Part shown: one piece after another, positions 15,691-24,662 of the stretch
How positions within the stretch are numbered: position 1 is the first letter of the stretch
Layout: each line of letters starts with the position of its first letter
Source: an uncultured Clostridium sp.
Lineage (GTDB): Bacteria; Bacillota; Clostridia; TANB77; CAG-508
Assembly (NCBI GenBank): GCA_900555085.1
Contig: USJU01000001.1
Coordinates: forward strand, 1-40,853
Direction: 5' to 3'
DNA length: 40,853 nucleotides
Notes under the pieces: generated by a model
What the model saw: only the letters and a program-made list of their open reading frames with translations
Databases searched by the model: none
What the model was told of the DNA's origin: nothing
Made by a program: the position numbers and the translations under genes

Positions 15691-16992
15691 TTAGTTCCAA
15701 TAATAATATGAACCATATTTATCTAATTTATTATTTTTATTATCCATAGATTCTGTATGTTTTCTTTTTCCAAGAAGTTCATCTTCTTCATCAATAATAG
15801 GATCAAACCAATTTGCTTTCTTATTAGCCCAATTAATCCATTCTTTTATTTCATCTGTTAAGTTTTCTTTTTTAGAAACAGCATCAATATAATTTCTTAT
15901 CTCACATGCTATTTTATAATCTTCTGCACAATTTATCAACTCTTTAATTTTTTCTACTTCTTTCTTTTTGGCATTTCTAATTTTTTCTTTTCTTTCTTCC
16001 TCTTCTCTTTGTTTTCTCGCAATTTCTTCTCTTTCTAATCTTTCATTTTTCGTTTCTTCAGATTGTTCATATAATTTTATAATTATATCTCCTAGTTTAT
16101 CTTCCAATCTTATTTTATCATTTTCTCTTATGTATTTTCTGTTGCCACAGGTTATTTTTAATTTACCATTCCAAACATAATCATACTTCTTTATATTAGG
16201 CTTATATCCAAATGTATTTCTCTTTTGGGATTCCTCATATTCTAATATTTTTTTTGCCTCTTCTTTAGTCAATTCATGCATTACTTTATCTTGTAATTCT
16301 TCTATTTCAATTGTAATATGTTCTTCACGAACTTGTAGTGAAAAATCGTTGTTTACTTTTCCTCCTAGTTCTTCTATTGCAAAGTAAATCGCACTTAATA
16401 TCTTCATACATCTATCTTTTTGTAGTTTTGATATATTAGAAAAATATCCCTTTTCTACGTAATCATGAATATTATAATAAGGATTAAAATAGTTCGCTTT
16501 TCTTTCTTCTCTTCGTTCTTCTTTTTTCTTATTTTTATATTCAATAATTACTTTATGATTTCTCTTGTATTTATCTACACTTAGATCATAAATAACTTCA
16601 GCTACCTTCTTTTTTTCATCTTCTTCTAGAAAGTTTAGAGAATTAAATTCTTGAATAAATTTATCTTTATCGCTAACTTTTTCATCAATCAATACTCCAG
16701 TATTTTTAAGTGGAATTTCAATTTCTTTTTCTTTTGCTTCTGGCAATTCAACAATTTCAGTTGAAAAATCCAAGCCCATATTCTTCTTAGTCCAATATGC
16801 TGAAGATGGATATGGAATATTATTTTCTTTGCAAGCTTGTACCAATTTCGTGTAATTCAGTCCATATTTTTTAGAAACACCTGTTAATGAAATATCCCAA
16901 ATTTCATCATAAAGTTTTTTTCTTTCAAATTTCATAGATAAACTATCCATAAACATCTTCCTTTCCTTCAAATTTCTTTTCTTTATTTTCAT
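15691..16992 (-). CDS. Hypothetical protein with a WSxSLxxVAKKYG-type HTH-like N-terminus and coiled-coil C-terminus
   Basis: The 433-residue protein has an N-terminal block, KLYDEIWDISLTGVSKKYGL then LVQACKENNIPYPSSAYW. It matches a widespread but uncharacterised helix-turn-helix-like module (consensus roughly YxxVW-SxSxxxVAKKYGxS-xxLxKxCxxxxIPxPxxGYW). From about residue 310 to 370 it is a highly charged coiled coil (ERLEREEIARKQREEEERKE). No catalytic motif is visible. Proteins with this module often sit in genomic islands. The start could be MKIKKRNLK or the downstream MFMDSLSMKFERKKLYDEIW; I kept the longer frame. Confidence 0.75.
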   Translation of the reverse strand: MKIKKRNLKERKMFMDSLSMKFERKKLYDEIWDISLTGVSKKYGLNYTKLVQACKENNIPYPSSAYWTKKNMGLDFSTEIVELPEAKEKEIEIPLKNTGVLIDEKVSDKDKFIQEFNSLNFLEEDEKKKVAEVIYDLSVDKYKRNHKVIIEYKNKKKEERREERKANYFNPYYNIHDYVEKGYFSNISKLQKDRCMKILSAIYFAIEELGGKVNNDFSLQVREEHITIEIEELQDKVMHELTKEEAKKILEYEESQKRNTFGYKPNIKKYDYVWNGKLKITCGNRKYIRENDKIRLEDKLGDIIIKLYEQSEETKNERLEREEIARKQREEEERKEKIRNAKKKEVEKIKELINCAEDYKIACEIRNYIDAVSKKENLTDEIKEWINWANKKANWFDPIIDEEDELLGKRKHTESMDNKNNKLDKYGSYYYWN

Positions 16993-17025
16993 ACTTTCCT
17001 AGCGAAAGCGCATACTCATATAGTT

Positions 17026-17370
17026 CTAGTTCTCTTGTTCTGCGTTTTCGCTTAATATAAAAAGTAATTCATTTTTCATTGATTCAAATTCTTTTATAAT
17101 AGTTTCCAAATTGTTTTCAATATTTTGAACTCTAACTTCAGATATTTTTCCATATTTATATGCAATCAACCTTTCAGCAACTATATAATATGACCAACTC
17201 TCTGAAAATCCCCTATCATTTTCTTCATTATGAACTGCAAAACCTATCGGTAATAAATTATTTCTCATACCAATGGAAACTGCATTGGCTGATATTCCTA
17301 AATAATCTCCTGCAATCTGGCATGTTATTTTAGTTTTATTTCTTATATCATCATCTGTATATTTGCTCAT
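17026..17370 (-). CDS. Small excisionase-like DNA-binding protein
   Basis: This 114-residue protein starts at ATG 17370 after AGGAGG. ITCQIAGDYLGISANAVSIGMRNNLLPIGFAV resembles the winged-helix region of element-encoded DNA-binding proteins (a helix-turn-helix, then a recognition segment and wing), followed by SWSYYIVAERLIAYKYG. Residues 80-110 are a helix that could dimerise. It may regulate cargo genes or have been carried from an older element. The exact family is not recognised. Confidence 0.65.
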   Translation of the reverse strand: MSKYTDDDIRNKTKITCQIAGDYLGISANAVSIGMRNNLLPIGFAVHNEENDRGFSESWSYYIVAERLIAYKYGKISEVRVQNIENNLETIIKEFESMKNELLFILSENAEQEN

Positions 17371-17389
17371 TAAACTCCCTCCTATTTTA

Positions 17390-18217
17390 TTATGCTATAT
17401 TTTCTATTTCCATATTTGGAAAATCATCTATTTGTTTTTCATCTTGAACCATAAATTTATAATCACTATAATAATTTAATCCGTCATTAGCACTAGATAA
17501 CTTGTACTCTAATATGGCATCTTGTTCATATATATTGAATACTAGATCTTGATAATATAAAGTAATTTTAAAATTATATATTTCTTCTGTTTTCAACCTT
17601 AAGACAAATGGTATTATTACCTCTTGTCCTTTTTCAATAACACTTTCTTTAGCAATTTCAAAAATATATTTACGTTTCAATATATTGCTTTCTATTTTCA
17701 TATAATATTTTCTTATAGAATTTAATCCAATATTTTTCAAACTTAATGTAATTTGTTGTATAACTCCTTTATCTTCTTCAATATTGGTATCCAATTGAGT
17801 TAATTCAACTGATGCATTTCTTCCTTGTACACAATCATATTTTAAAAGTGGCATATTTTGTATTCTGAAATTTTCTTTATCTCTCTTATCATTTTCTTCA
17901 TTATTCTTTTTTATTTGATAAATTGTAACAAATACTGAAACCAAAGCTGCTATTCCCGCGCTAATAATACCTGTAGTATAAGTTGCAATGAAATTAAGCC
18001 AGTTTTGTGTATTAACATTTATATTCCATCCTAATTCCGTTGGTACATTAAATCTATCAAAATAATAAATAATTAATATTGCACTATCTACTATTGCTAA
18101 TACAATATAAGAAATCTTTTCTACTAAACTATTAGACTTTTCTGTACTTTTATAAATGAAGTATAGTGTTAAGCTTATAATAGTTAATGTAATTATAAAT
18201 AATATAATATTTCCCAT
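17390..18217 (-). CDS. Membrane-anchored hypothetical protein with three N-terminal TM segments
   Basis: I chose ATG 18217 (MGNIILFIITLTIISLTLYF), which follows AAGGAG by 7 bases. The frame is open 16 codons further, but that stretch crosses a terminator hairpin. The 275-residue protein has hydrophobic segments at about 3-20, 32-50 and 80-103, then a charged KKNNEENDKRDKEN stretch and a soluble C-terminal domain rich in beta strands (about 125-260). No enzymatic motif is visible. It lies between the nuclease-like 18293 gene and the small DNA-binding gene. A membrane sensor or anchor role is only a guess. Confidence 0.7.
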   Translation of the reverse strand: MGNIILFIITLTIISLTLYFIYKSTEKSNSLVEKISYIVLAIVDSAILIIYYFDRFNVPTELGWNINVNTQNWLNFIATYTTGIISAGIAALVSVFVTIYQIKKNNEENDKRDKENFRIQNMPLLKYDCVQGRNASVELTQLDTNIEEDKGVIQQITLSLKNIGLNSIRKYYMKIESNILKRKYIFEIAKESVIEKGQEVIIPFVLRLKTEEIYNFKITLYYQDLVFNIYEQDAILEYKLSSANDGLNYYSDYKFMVQDEKQIDDFPNMEIENIA

Positions 18218-18232
18218 AAAATTCTCCTTATT

Positions 18233-18283
18233 AAAAAAAAGCAAAATAATTATGTAATATATCATTACTCACTTACTTTGCTT
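18233..18283 (-). terminator. Terminator after the nuclease-like gene 18293
   Basis: On the minus strand AAGCAAAGTAA (18283-18273) pairs with TTATTTTGCTT (18249-18239) with one G-T pair. It encloses a second stem, GTAAT/ATTAC, and is followed by eight T. It ends the restriction-modification run and supports the shorter start of the next gene. Confidence 0.85.
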
Positions 18284-18292
18284 TTCTTTTGT

Positions 18293-19186
18293 CTATTTTT
18301 TATTTACTTTTAAAGACTGCTTGATCAATGGAATTACATTATCAATATCATCCTTCTTATCTATTATGATACAATAATCTCCATTTCCCCAATGACCAAT
18401 TCCACTAATGTCTTTTGTAAGTTTTAGAGGATCATTTAGGGAATCTTTTTTCATATTAATGTATATTTTTAATTTATTCTTATGAAATTCTATATCTGCG
18501 ATATTTCTAATTCCTTTGAATGCTATGTATAGTTTCTTTGCTTCCACATCTATATCGTCTAATTCTAATATTCTATTTTTTAATTCTTCATATACTCTTT
18601 TTATATTGTCCGAAACTTTAGATAAATGATCTTCCTCAGTATATACAATTATTTCTTTATTAACATCGTTTTGTATAGATTCCATTTGAATATCTTGCAC
18701 TTTAACATTGCTTGTCTTTTTTATAAAATCAATTTCGGTAATATCATCTTCATATCTGGTTAGTTTAACTAAATCTACTGGTATATTTTTGAAGTCTGTA
18801 GCATTTAATTGATATGCTGTATAAATTGGTGCAACAAATATAATTCTTGATTGGCTCCAATCTATATCTTGAGTAGTTAGCGATGACTTAGTTTTTATGT
18901 TGTATTGAAGAACAAAATCTGCTTTTCTCTCTAGCATCAATTTTAAATATGTATAACCCTGGTCAACTAAAGAATGATTTTTAACATTTTTATATTCAAT
19001 TATTCTAAATGATTTAGATTCTTCATCAAAAGCTAAAGAATCAATTCTAAAATCGCCTACTACAAATTCTGTATCTATAAATTTATATCCTAATATTGTT
19101 TCAATGTTGTTTTCGAAAAAATTTTGTAATTCTTTTTCATTTTTAAAATCCTTTTGTTTTAATTCTTTATTTGCTTTTAAAATCAT
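18293..19186 (-). CDS. PD-(D/E)XK nuclease-like protein with DUF5655-type C-terminus
   Basis: The N-terminal half has the spacing of a restriction-like nuclease fold: DFRIDSLAFDEESKSFRIIEYKNV, with an Asp, then an E-Y-K motif (about residues 64-66). The C-terminal third (LKIYINMKKDSLNDPLKLTKDISGIGHWGNGDYCII) matches the DUF5655 type often annotated as a predicted transport protein, although the N-terminus argues for nucleic-acid binding. At 297 residues it appears complete. It is the last gene before the terminator in the hsd run, so it may be an accessory to the type I system or an independent nuclease. Confidence 0.75.
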   Translation of the reverse strand: MILKANKELKQKDFKNEKELQNFFENNIETILGYKFIDTEFVVGDFRIDSLAFDEESKSFRIIEYKNVKNHSLVDQGYTYLKLMLERKADFVLQYNIKTKSSLTTQDIDWSQSRIIFVAPIYTAYQLNATDFKNIPVDLVKLTRYEDDITEIDFIKKTSNVKVQDIQMESIQNDVNKEIIVYTEEDHLSKVSDNIKRVYEELKNRILELDDIDVEAKKLYIAFKGIRNIADIEFHKNKLKIYINMKKDSLNDPLKLTKDISGIGHWGNGDYCIIIDKKDDIDNVIPLIKQSLKVNKK

Positions 19187-19208
19187 ATAATTTCTCCTTC
19201 AAATTAAA

Positions 19209-19766
19209 TTATTCCTTTTCTCCTTCACTAGACTTTTGTCCTGTTAATTGGCAATATCTCTTCGTTGCCTCTTCATCCTTAGCTAGATTTGCCATAGTTA
19301 ACACATAATTAACATTCGTTTGTGAATCTATTGGTACTTTAGATTCAATCGCTTTTCTCACCAATAAAGTTAATGGTTCACCTATAGCTTGTTTATAGTT
19401 AAATCCTATAAGTTGCATAATTGTAAGTGTCTCAACAGACAATATTTTTTTCATTTTTTCAATTTCAACTTGATCCGGAAGAAATTCTCCAAATATAGGC
19501 AATAAATTATCTGTAATATATTTTATATCATTTTCTGTAATTTTTTGTGAAACTAATTCTTGTTCATATGCTTGAGCAATTCGTTGAATTTCAGCCTTAT
19601 CATTTAATAAATCAGATATTATTTCTTCCAGTTCAGCAATAGTTTCTTTGTCATTTCTTTTTGCTTTACTAGCATTTATTTTCTTTGATATAAAACTTGC
19701 GCCATTTCTAGCAGTTGCTTCAGCTAAATTTGCTGCTAATTGTGCAACAATTTGATTATCATCCAT
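19209..19766 (-). CDS. Hypothetical protein in the type I RM operon
   Basis: This 185-residue helical protein starts MDDNQIVAQLAANLAEATARNG. It has no membrane segment, a central coiled-coil-like stretch (ETIAELEEIISDLLNDKAEIQ) and a short charged tail. It lies 20 bases after hsdR and 22 bases before the nuclease-like gene, so it is probably co-transcribed with hsdR. I do not recognise the family. The fixed position next to hsdR suggests an accessory role, but nothing in the sequence shows what it does. Confidence 0.7.
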   Translation of the reverse strand: MDDNQIVAQLAANLAEATARNGASFISKKINASKAKRNDKETIAELEEIISDLLNDKAEIQRIAQAYEQELVSQKITENDIKYITDNLLPIFGEFLPDQVEIEKMKKILSVETLTIMQLIGFNYKQAIGEPLTLLVRKAIESKVPIDSQTNVNYVLTMANLAKDEEATKRYCQLTGQKSSEGEKE

Positions 19767-19786
19767 TTTTAATTTCTCTCCTCTAT

Positions 19787-22700
19787 TTATTTTACCATTT
19801 CTTTACACTTTAACTCAGCTTGTCTTATAACAGTTTGAACTGCCTTTTCGCTTTTGTTGGGTGGATAATTATATTTAATTAAAAGCTTCTTAATTTCAAT
19901 TCTCATTTTGGCTCTTGCATCTTTTCTAATATCCCAATCTATTGTCATATTACTATTAACCGTTTCTACAAGTTCTTTTGCTATTTGAACTAAGATTTCA
20001 TCTTTCATTAATTCTTTAACTTCTGGATCATCTCCTAATGCATCAAAGAATGCCTTTTCTTCAGTTGATAAATTAAATTCATTTCCTGCTTTTAATTCTT
20101 CTTCAATTTCATTTTTTAAGTTTATTAATTCTTCAATTATTTTTTGTATGTCTTCTACGCTTGTCCTTTCATTATATGTCGCTGCAATCTTTTGGAACTT
20201 TGTTGAAAATTTTTCCATCATAACAACATTCTGTCTTCCTATTTGATTAACATACTCTTTTAAAGCTCTATTCAGTACCTCAACTGCAATATTTTTCTTT
20301 TGCATTTTTGCTAACTTATTTAATATATCATTGCTTAATAATGCCAATTGATTACTGTTGTGTACTTCTCCTATTTGTAACATTTCATCATCTTGTATTG
20401 CTCTTTCTAACATTTGCGCTACATTTGCGTTTATTTCTTTAACGTCTATTCTTTCTCCGCTTAGTTTTGATATGAATGATCTTACAGCTATAAAGAATAA
20501 TATTTCATCTTTTAATTCCTGTGATAATGCTCCTGTGCATAACGCATATAAGCTTTTAACATCATAACTATATTTCATAAATGCTTTTTTAATTTCTTCT
20601 GTTTTGAGCATCAAGTTCGCTCCTGCCATAATAATTTCATACTTATCGCTATCTGTTGTTGTAGCAAAATGTCCATAATAGAATCCTTTAAATAAATCTC
20701 TGATTAATTCAACTTTATCATTTAAAACTTTTACCAATTCACTATTGTCTACAATTTTGCCTTGGTCTCTCTTCGTATATGTTTTCAATGCATCCAGCAA
20801 CCATCTTTTTAGTCCTATATAATCAACAATTAGTCCACCAGTTTTATCTTTATAAACTCTATTAACTCTTGCAATTGCCTGCATTAAGTTATGTGCTTTC
20901 ATAGGTTTGTCTATATACATAGTTCCAAGTCCTGGTACATCAAATCCTGTTAACCACATATCTACAACTATTGCGATTTTGAATTCAGAATCCATATCTT
21001 TAAAATTCACTTCTAGCTGCTTTTTATCTTTTTTAGAGCCTATTGCTTTTTGCATATCTTCGTCATCTTTATTATTAGATGTTATTATCATATTGACTTT
21101 GTTTTTCCATTCTGGTCTAAGTTCTAAGAATTTGTTATACATTGTAAATGCAGATTGTCTTGAATATGCTACAACCATTGCTTTATTAGCCACACTTGTT
21201 TCTATTTCCTCATAATGCTTTATAATATCTTTAACTATCATTTCTAGTCTATCTGGATCTTCTATTATTTGTTTCATTGTAGCCATTGCTTTTTTAGATT
21301 CTGCTATTTTATAATCATCAATACCTTCTTCTGTTTCAAGCATATTGTAATAATCATCTATCTCATCTAATATCTTTTGATTTAGTCCAACTCTAGCCAT
21401 TCTTGATTCATACATAATTGGTACTGTTGCACCATCCATAATTGCTTGTGTCATATCGTATGTATCTATTATATCTCCAAACACATTAGTTGTTGACTTG
21501 TCTTTTGTTTCAACAGGTGTTCCTGTAAATCCAATATATGTTGCATTTGGAAAAGCATCATGCAAATACTTAGCTGTTCCATATTTTTTATATGCTTCCA
21601 TTTTAGCTTTATCAAATTTTATTGTTGCATCTAATCCGTAATGGCTTCTATGTGCTTCATCTACTAAAACTAAAATATCGTCTCTTTGGCTAAATACTCC
21701 TGTTTCTTCTTCAAATTTCTGTAATGTAGTAAAGAATATTCCACCAGATTTTCTGCCTTCTAATTTCTCGTTTAAATCTTGTCTATTTTCAATTTGTACT
21801 GGTTCTTGTTTTAAATATTCAGAGCATTTTGCGAATGTTGTAAATAACTGATTATCTAAATCATTTCTATCTGTTACAACCACTATACTTGGATTATTTA
21901 ATACTTTTATCATATTACCAGCATAAAATACCATTGAAAAGCTCTTTCCACTTCCTTGTGTATGCCAAAGTAATCCAGCTTTTCCCGTTTTGTTATCTAT
22001 TGCATTTTCTGTACTGGCTATAGCTTTCTTAACTCCAAAATATTGATGATATGCTGATAAAATTTTACTATCTTCACTCCATAATATAAAATTACTTATA
22101 ATATCTAATAATCTATCTTTTCTAAGCATTCCATTGAATAGAGTTTTATGGGTAGGCATATTCTCTAATACTTCATCTGTATCTTCAACCTTTTTCCATT
22201 CCGAAAATCTACTCCATGGACTGGTGATAGTTCCTGCTCTTGCTTGTACTCCATCACTTACAATCATAAACTGGTTATAATAGAATAGTGATGGTATATG
22301 TACTTCTTGATAACCTTTTAATTGATTATATCCATCTATTAACTTAACATCTTCTCTTACTGTTGATTTTAGTTCAACAACAACTAAAGGCATACCATTT
22401 ATAAATATAATTATGTCTGGTCTTTTTTCACTATGCTCACTGATTGTATATTGGTTAATTGCTTTGAATGTATTATTTTGGATATTTTCAAAATCTATTA
22501 TTTTAATAGTTTTATATTTTGTTTCTCCATCTTCTTGAATCGGTACAGAAATTCCTTCTAATAAATATTTAGTAAATTGCTTATTGTTTAATATAGTATT
22601 GTTATTGTCTAAGTTTCTAATTGTTCTTATAACTTCTTGTATTTGTTCCAATTCAATTCCTCTATTCATTCTTTCTATTGCTTCCAAAAGCTCTTCTTCT

Positions 22701-22813
22701 AACAATACTTTAGAGAAATCTGTACGTTCCATTTCATATCCATTTATACATTCATATTCTAATTCTTTTAACATGTCCATTGTTACATTTTCTAGTGTTT
22801 CTTCATCAAACAT
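19787..22813 (-). CDS. hsdR: Type I restriction enzyme, HsdR subunit
   Basis: This is the motor and nuclease subunit that translocates and cuts unmodified DNA. The N-terminal nuclease has RPDIIIFINGMPLVVVELKS (D133 and E147-x-K149 of PD-(D/E)XK). The SF2 motor follows, with Walker A QGSGKS (286-291), DEAH (385-388) and the motif III-like FTGTP. The RVNRVYKDK segment is motif VI. The length of 1008 residues is normal and no break is seen. It lies 10 bases downstream of the small membrane-protein gene that separates it from hsdS. Confidence 0.96.
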   Translation of the reverse strand: MFDEETLENVTMDMLKELEYECINGYEMERTDFSKVLLEEELLEAIERMNRGIELEQIQEVIRTIRNLDNNNTILNNKQFTKYLLEGISVPIQEDGETKYKTIKIIDFENIQNNTFKAINQYTISEHSEKRPDIIIFINGMPLVVVELKSTVREDVKLIDGYNQLKGYQEVHIPSLFYYNQFMIVSDGVQARAGTITSPWSRFSEWKKVEDTDEVLENMPTHKTLFNGMLRKDRLLDIISNFILWSEDSKILSAYHQYFGVKKAIASTENAIDNKTGKAGLLWHTQGSGKSFSMVFYAGNMIKVLNNPSIVVVTDRNDLDNQLFTTFAKCSEYLKQEPVQIENRQDLNEKLEGRKSGGIFFTTLQKFEEETGVFSQRDDILVLVDEAHRSHYGLDATIKFDKAKMEAYKKYGTAKYLHDAFPNATYIGFTGTPVETKDKSTTNVFGDIIDTYDMTQAIMDGATVPIMYESRMARVGLNQKILDEIDDYYNMLETEEGIDDYKIAESKKAMATMKQIIEDPDRLEMIVKDIIKHYEEIETSVANKAMVVAYSRQSAFTMYNKFLELRPEWKNKVNMIITSNNKDDEDMQKAIGSKKDKKQLEVNFKDMDSEFKIAIVVDMWLTGFDVPGLGTMYIDKPMKAHNLMQAIARVNRVYKDKTGGLIVDYIGLKRWLLDALKTYTKRDQGKIVDNSELVKVLNDKVELIRDLFKGFYYGHFATTTDSDKYEIIMAGANLMLKTEEIKKAFMKYSYDVKSLYALCTGALSQELKDEILFFIAVRSFISKLSGERIDVKEINANVAQMLERAIQDDEMLQIGEVHNSNQLALLSNDILNKLAKMQKKNIAVEVLNRALKEYVNQIGRQNVVMMEKFSTKFQKIAATYNERTSVEDIQKIIEELINLKNEIEEELKAGNEFNLSTEEKAFFDALGDDPEVKELMKDEILVQIAKELVETVNSNMTIDWDIRKDARAKMRIEIKKLLIKYNYPPNKSEKAVQTVIRQAELKCKEMVK

Positions 22814-22823
22814 AATTTGCCCC

Positions 22824-23459
22824 CTACAATTTTATTTGATTTTCAATATTATTTATAATGTTTTTTTCTATAATTGCCTCATACAATTGTTTTATTTTAT
22901 CATATTCAGTATATAAATCTTCTCTAAATTTTCTTTCACCAAATTCTTTTTGTAATTTAATAAACTCTGTCGAATTTTTACTATTTTTTTCAAGAATCCT
23001 ATTTAATATAATTTGCTCCTTATACATTAATCTTAATAGTTCTTGATATTCGTATACAAACTCTTTGATTAAATTAATACAATCTCCGTTAAATAAAAAT
23101 TTCATCTCAATTGATAATTTCTTAATCTCTTCTAATTTTATTAAAAAATTTTGTCTAATATCCTCTTGTTCAACATTGTCTATTATTGTACCAATATCCT
23201 TTAGATATATATTATTGGTTAAGCTATGAAATAAAACAGTTACATCTATAAAATGATCATAATCTTCTTTATCCATCAAATGTTTGCTTTCCTTAAAAAG
23301 CGAGATTAAACCATTTATAGTAATAAATCTATCCACTCTTTTATCAAATAATTGATGCTTATTACTAATTGTTATTTGTCTATGAGTTTGCCACAGTGCA
23401 ATAACAGCTATAATTGCAGTTATTATTGCAAAAATATTGTTTCCAATAAATTGTCCCAT
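22824..23459 (-). CDS. Single-TM hypothetical protein inserted between hsdS and hsdR
   Basis: This 211-residue protein has one N-terminal transmembrane helix (about 8-23, NIFAIITAIIAVIALW) and then a charged helical cytoplasmic domain. The opening after the helix (ISNKHQLFDKRVDRF) is typical of a common class of membrane-anchored hypothetical proteins in defence islands. It sits 36 bases after hsdS and 10 bases before hsdR. A membrane protein is not a known part of type I enzymes, so it may be a passenger or an add-on effector. The function is unknown. Confidence 0.7.
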   Translation of the reverse strand: MGQFIGNNIFAIITAIIAVIALWQTHRQITISNKHQLFDKRVDRFITINGLISLFKESKHLMDKEDYDHFIDVTVLFHSLTNNIYLKDIGTIIDNVEQEDIRQNFLIKLEEIKKLSIEMKFLFNGDCINLIKEFVYEYQELLRLMYKEQIILNRILEKNSKNSTEFIKLQKEFGERKFREDLYTEYDKIKQLYEAIIEKNIINNIENQIKL

Positions 23460-23495
23460 ATTATCATCTCCTTATACAAATCACCATTTGTCTGA

Positions 23496-24662
23496 CTAAA
23501 TTTCTATTCTGTCTAGGTCTATTTCTCCATTCATCAGTTTTGGCAATAATGTGTCTCTTAATTGTTCTAATGTAAGATTTTCTTCGCAATTAAATATTAT
23601 TTTATAATAAACTGAATTTAACTTTTCATATATATCTTTTAAATTATTTTCTGTAATATCATTTACTATAATATTTTCTATATCATTTGAACTTATGTTA
23701 GGTTGTGCACTTCCATATCCTTTAGAATTTAACAATGTTTGAAATTCATCTGAAAGAGCTAATATCTTTAAATACAATTCTTTTTCCTTACTTCTTCCTC
23801 TAATAACACCAACACGTTGGTTTAGATAGTATTTATCAAACCCATATATAAAACCAGTTTTTCCCAATTCAGCTCCAGTCATAGCAATTGCAACATCGCC
23901 TTTGTTTAATTGAAATTTATTATCAATTTTATTTGCAATTTCATCTTCTACAAACTGAGAGTTAAGAACATCTGCATTTATTTCATTTCTTAAATTTTTA
24001 ATTTTAATAATTCTATTATTAGTTTTATTTTCTAATAAATCTTTACTTTTAAATGCATATCCTCCTTGAATTTTAGCAAAATTGCTTAATGGTACTTCTG
24101 CATCTTCTTTTTTATTATTTATATAGTTAATAGCAAATTCAAACAAATTATCATTTATCTGATTATTCAGCTCTATTCTTTTATCTATACTAGACAAAAC
24201 TTTACCAATTTTAATCTGCTCTTCATAGCTTGGTATTAACATTTCAGTATTTTTTACAACATCTAATTGTACTCTCTGTCTTCCTGATGTTCCAGTCATA
24301 GATTTAATTGCAATTTCTCTAAATTTTGGACTTATTGCAAGATAAAAAATAAAATCTTCATCTGAAATATTCTTTTTACTTCTCATAACAATATATTCTG
24401 TAGAACCAAAACCAACTTCTTCTTCATCTAAAATTGTAACTTTTGATGTTTTTCCATTTTCCAAGCATGGTGTTATTCTTGCCAATAAGGTATCTCCATT
24501 TCTAAATTTCATACCTCCATTGTATTTTTCTATATCAAAAGAATTTATATATTTTGAAAACACGCCCAATTTGTCCATTGGAATTTTTTTAGATACAGTT
24601 CCTTTTTTTAATGTTTCAGTTGGATTAAATTCTATTATATCCTCTAATTTTTTATATTCCAT
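23496..24662 (-). CDS. hsdS: Type I restriction enzyme, HsdS specificity subunit
   Basis: HsdS reads the bipartite target and bridges HsdM and HsdR. The start is set at ATG 24662 (MEYKKLEDIIEFNPTETLK), 9 bases after GGAGG and overlapping the hsdM stop by 11 bases. An upstream ATG at 24719 would add 19 residues that lie inside hsdM coding sequence. The 388 residues show two target-recognition domains, each with a conserved lead-in (LEDIIEFNP; VPLSNFAKIQGGYAFKS), and helical spacers (EEQIKIGKVLSSIDKRIELN; EENLTLEQLRDTLLPKLMNG). The target sequence cannot be predicted from this alone. Confidence 0.95.
   Translation of the reverse strand: MEYKKLEDIIEFNPTETLKKGTVSKKIPMDKLGVFSKYINSFDIEKYNGGMKFRNGDTLLARITPCLENGKTSKVTILDEEEVGFGSTEYIVMRSKKNISDEDFIFYLAISPKFREIAIKSMTGTSGRQRVQLDVVKNTEMLIPSYEEQIKIGKVLSSIDKRIELNNQINDNLFEFAINYINNKKEDAEVPLSNFAKIQGGYAFKSKDLLENKTNNRIIKIKNLRNEINADVLNSQFVEDEIANKIDNKFQLNKGDVAIAMTGAELGKTGFIYGFDKYYLNQRVGVIRGRSKEKELYLKILALSDEFQTLLNSKGYGSAQPNISSNDIENIIVNDITENNLKDIYEKLNSVYYKIIFNCEENLTLEQLRDTLLPKLMNGEIDLDRIEI

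Noticed and set aside
18218..18265. Upstream start at 18265 for the TM protein
   Set aside because: That stretch is part of the terminator hairpin with eight T; ATG 18217 has AAGGAG.
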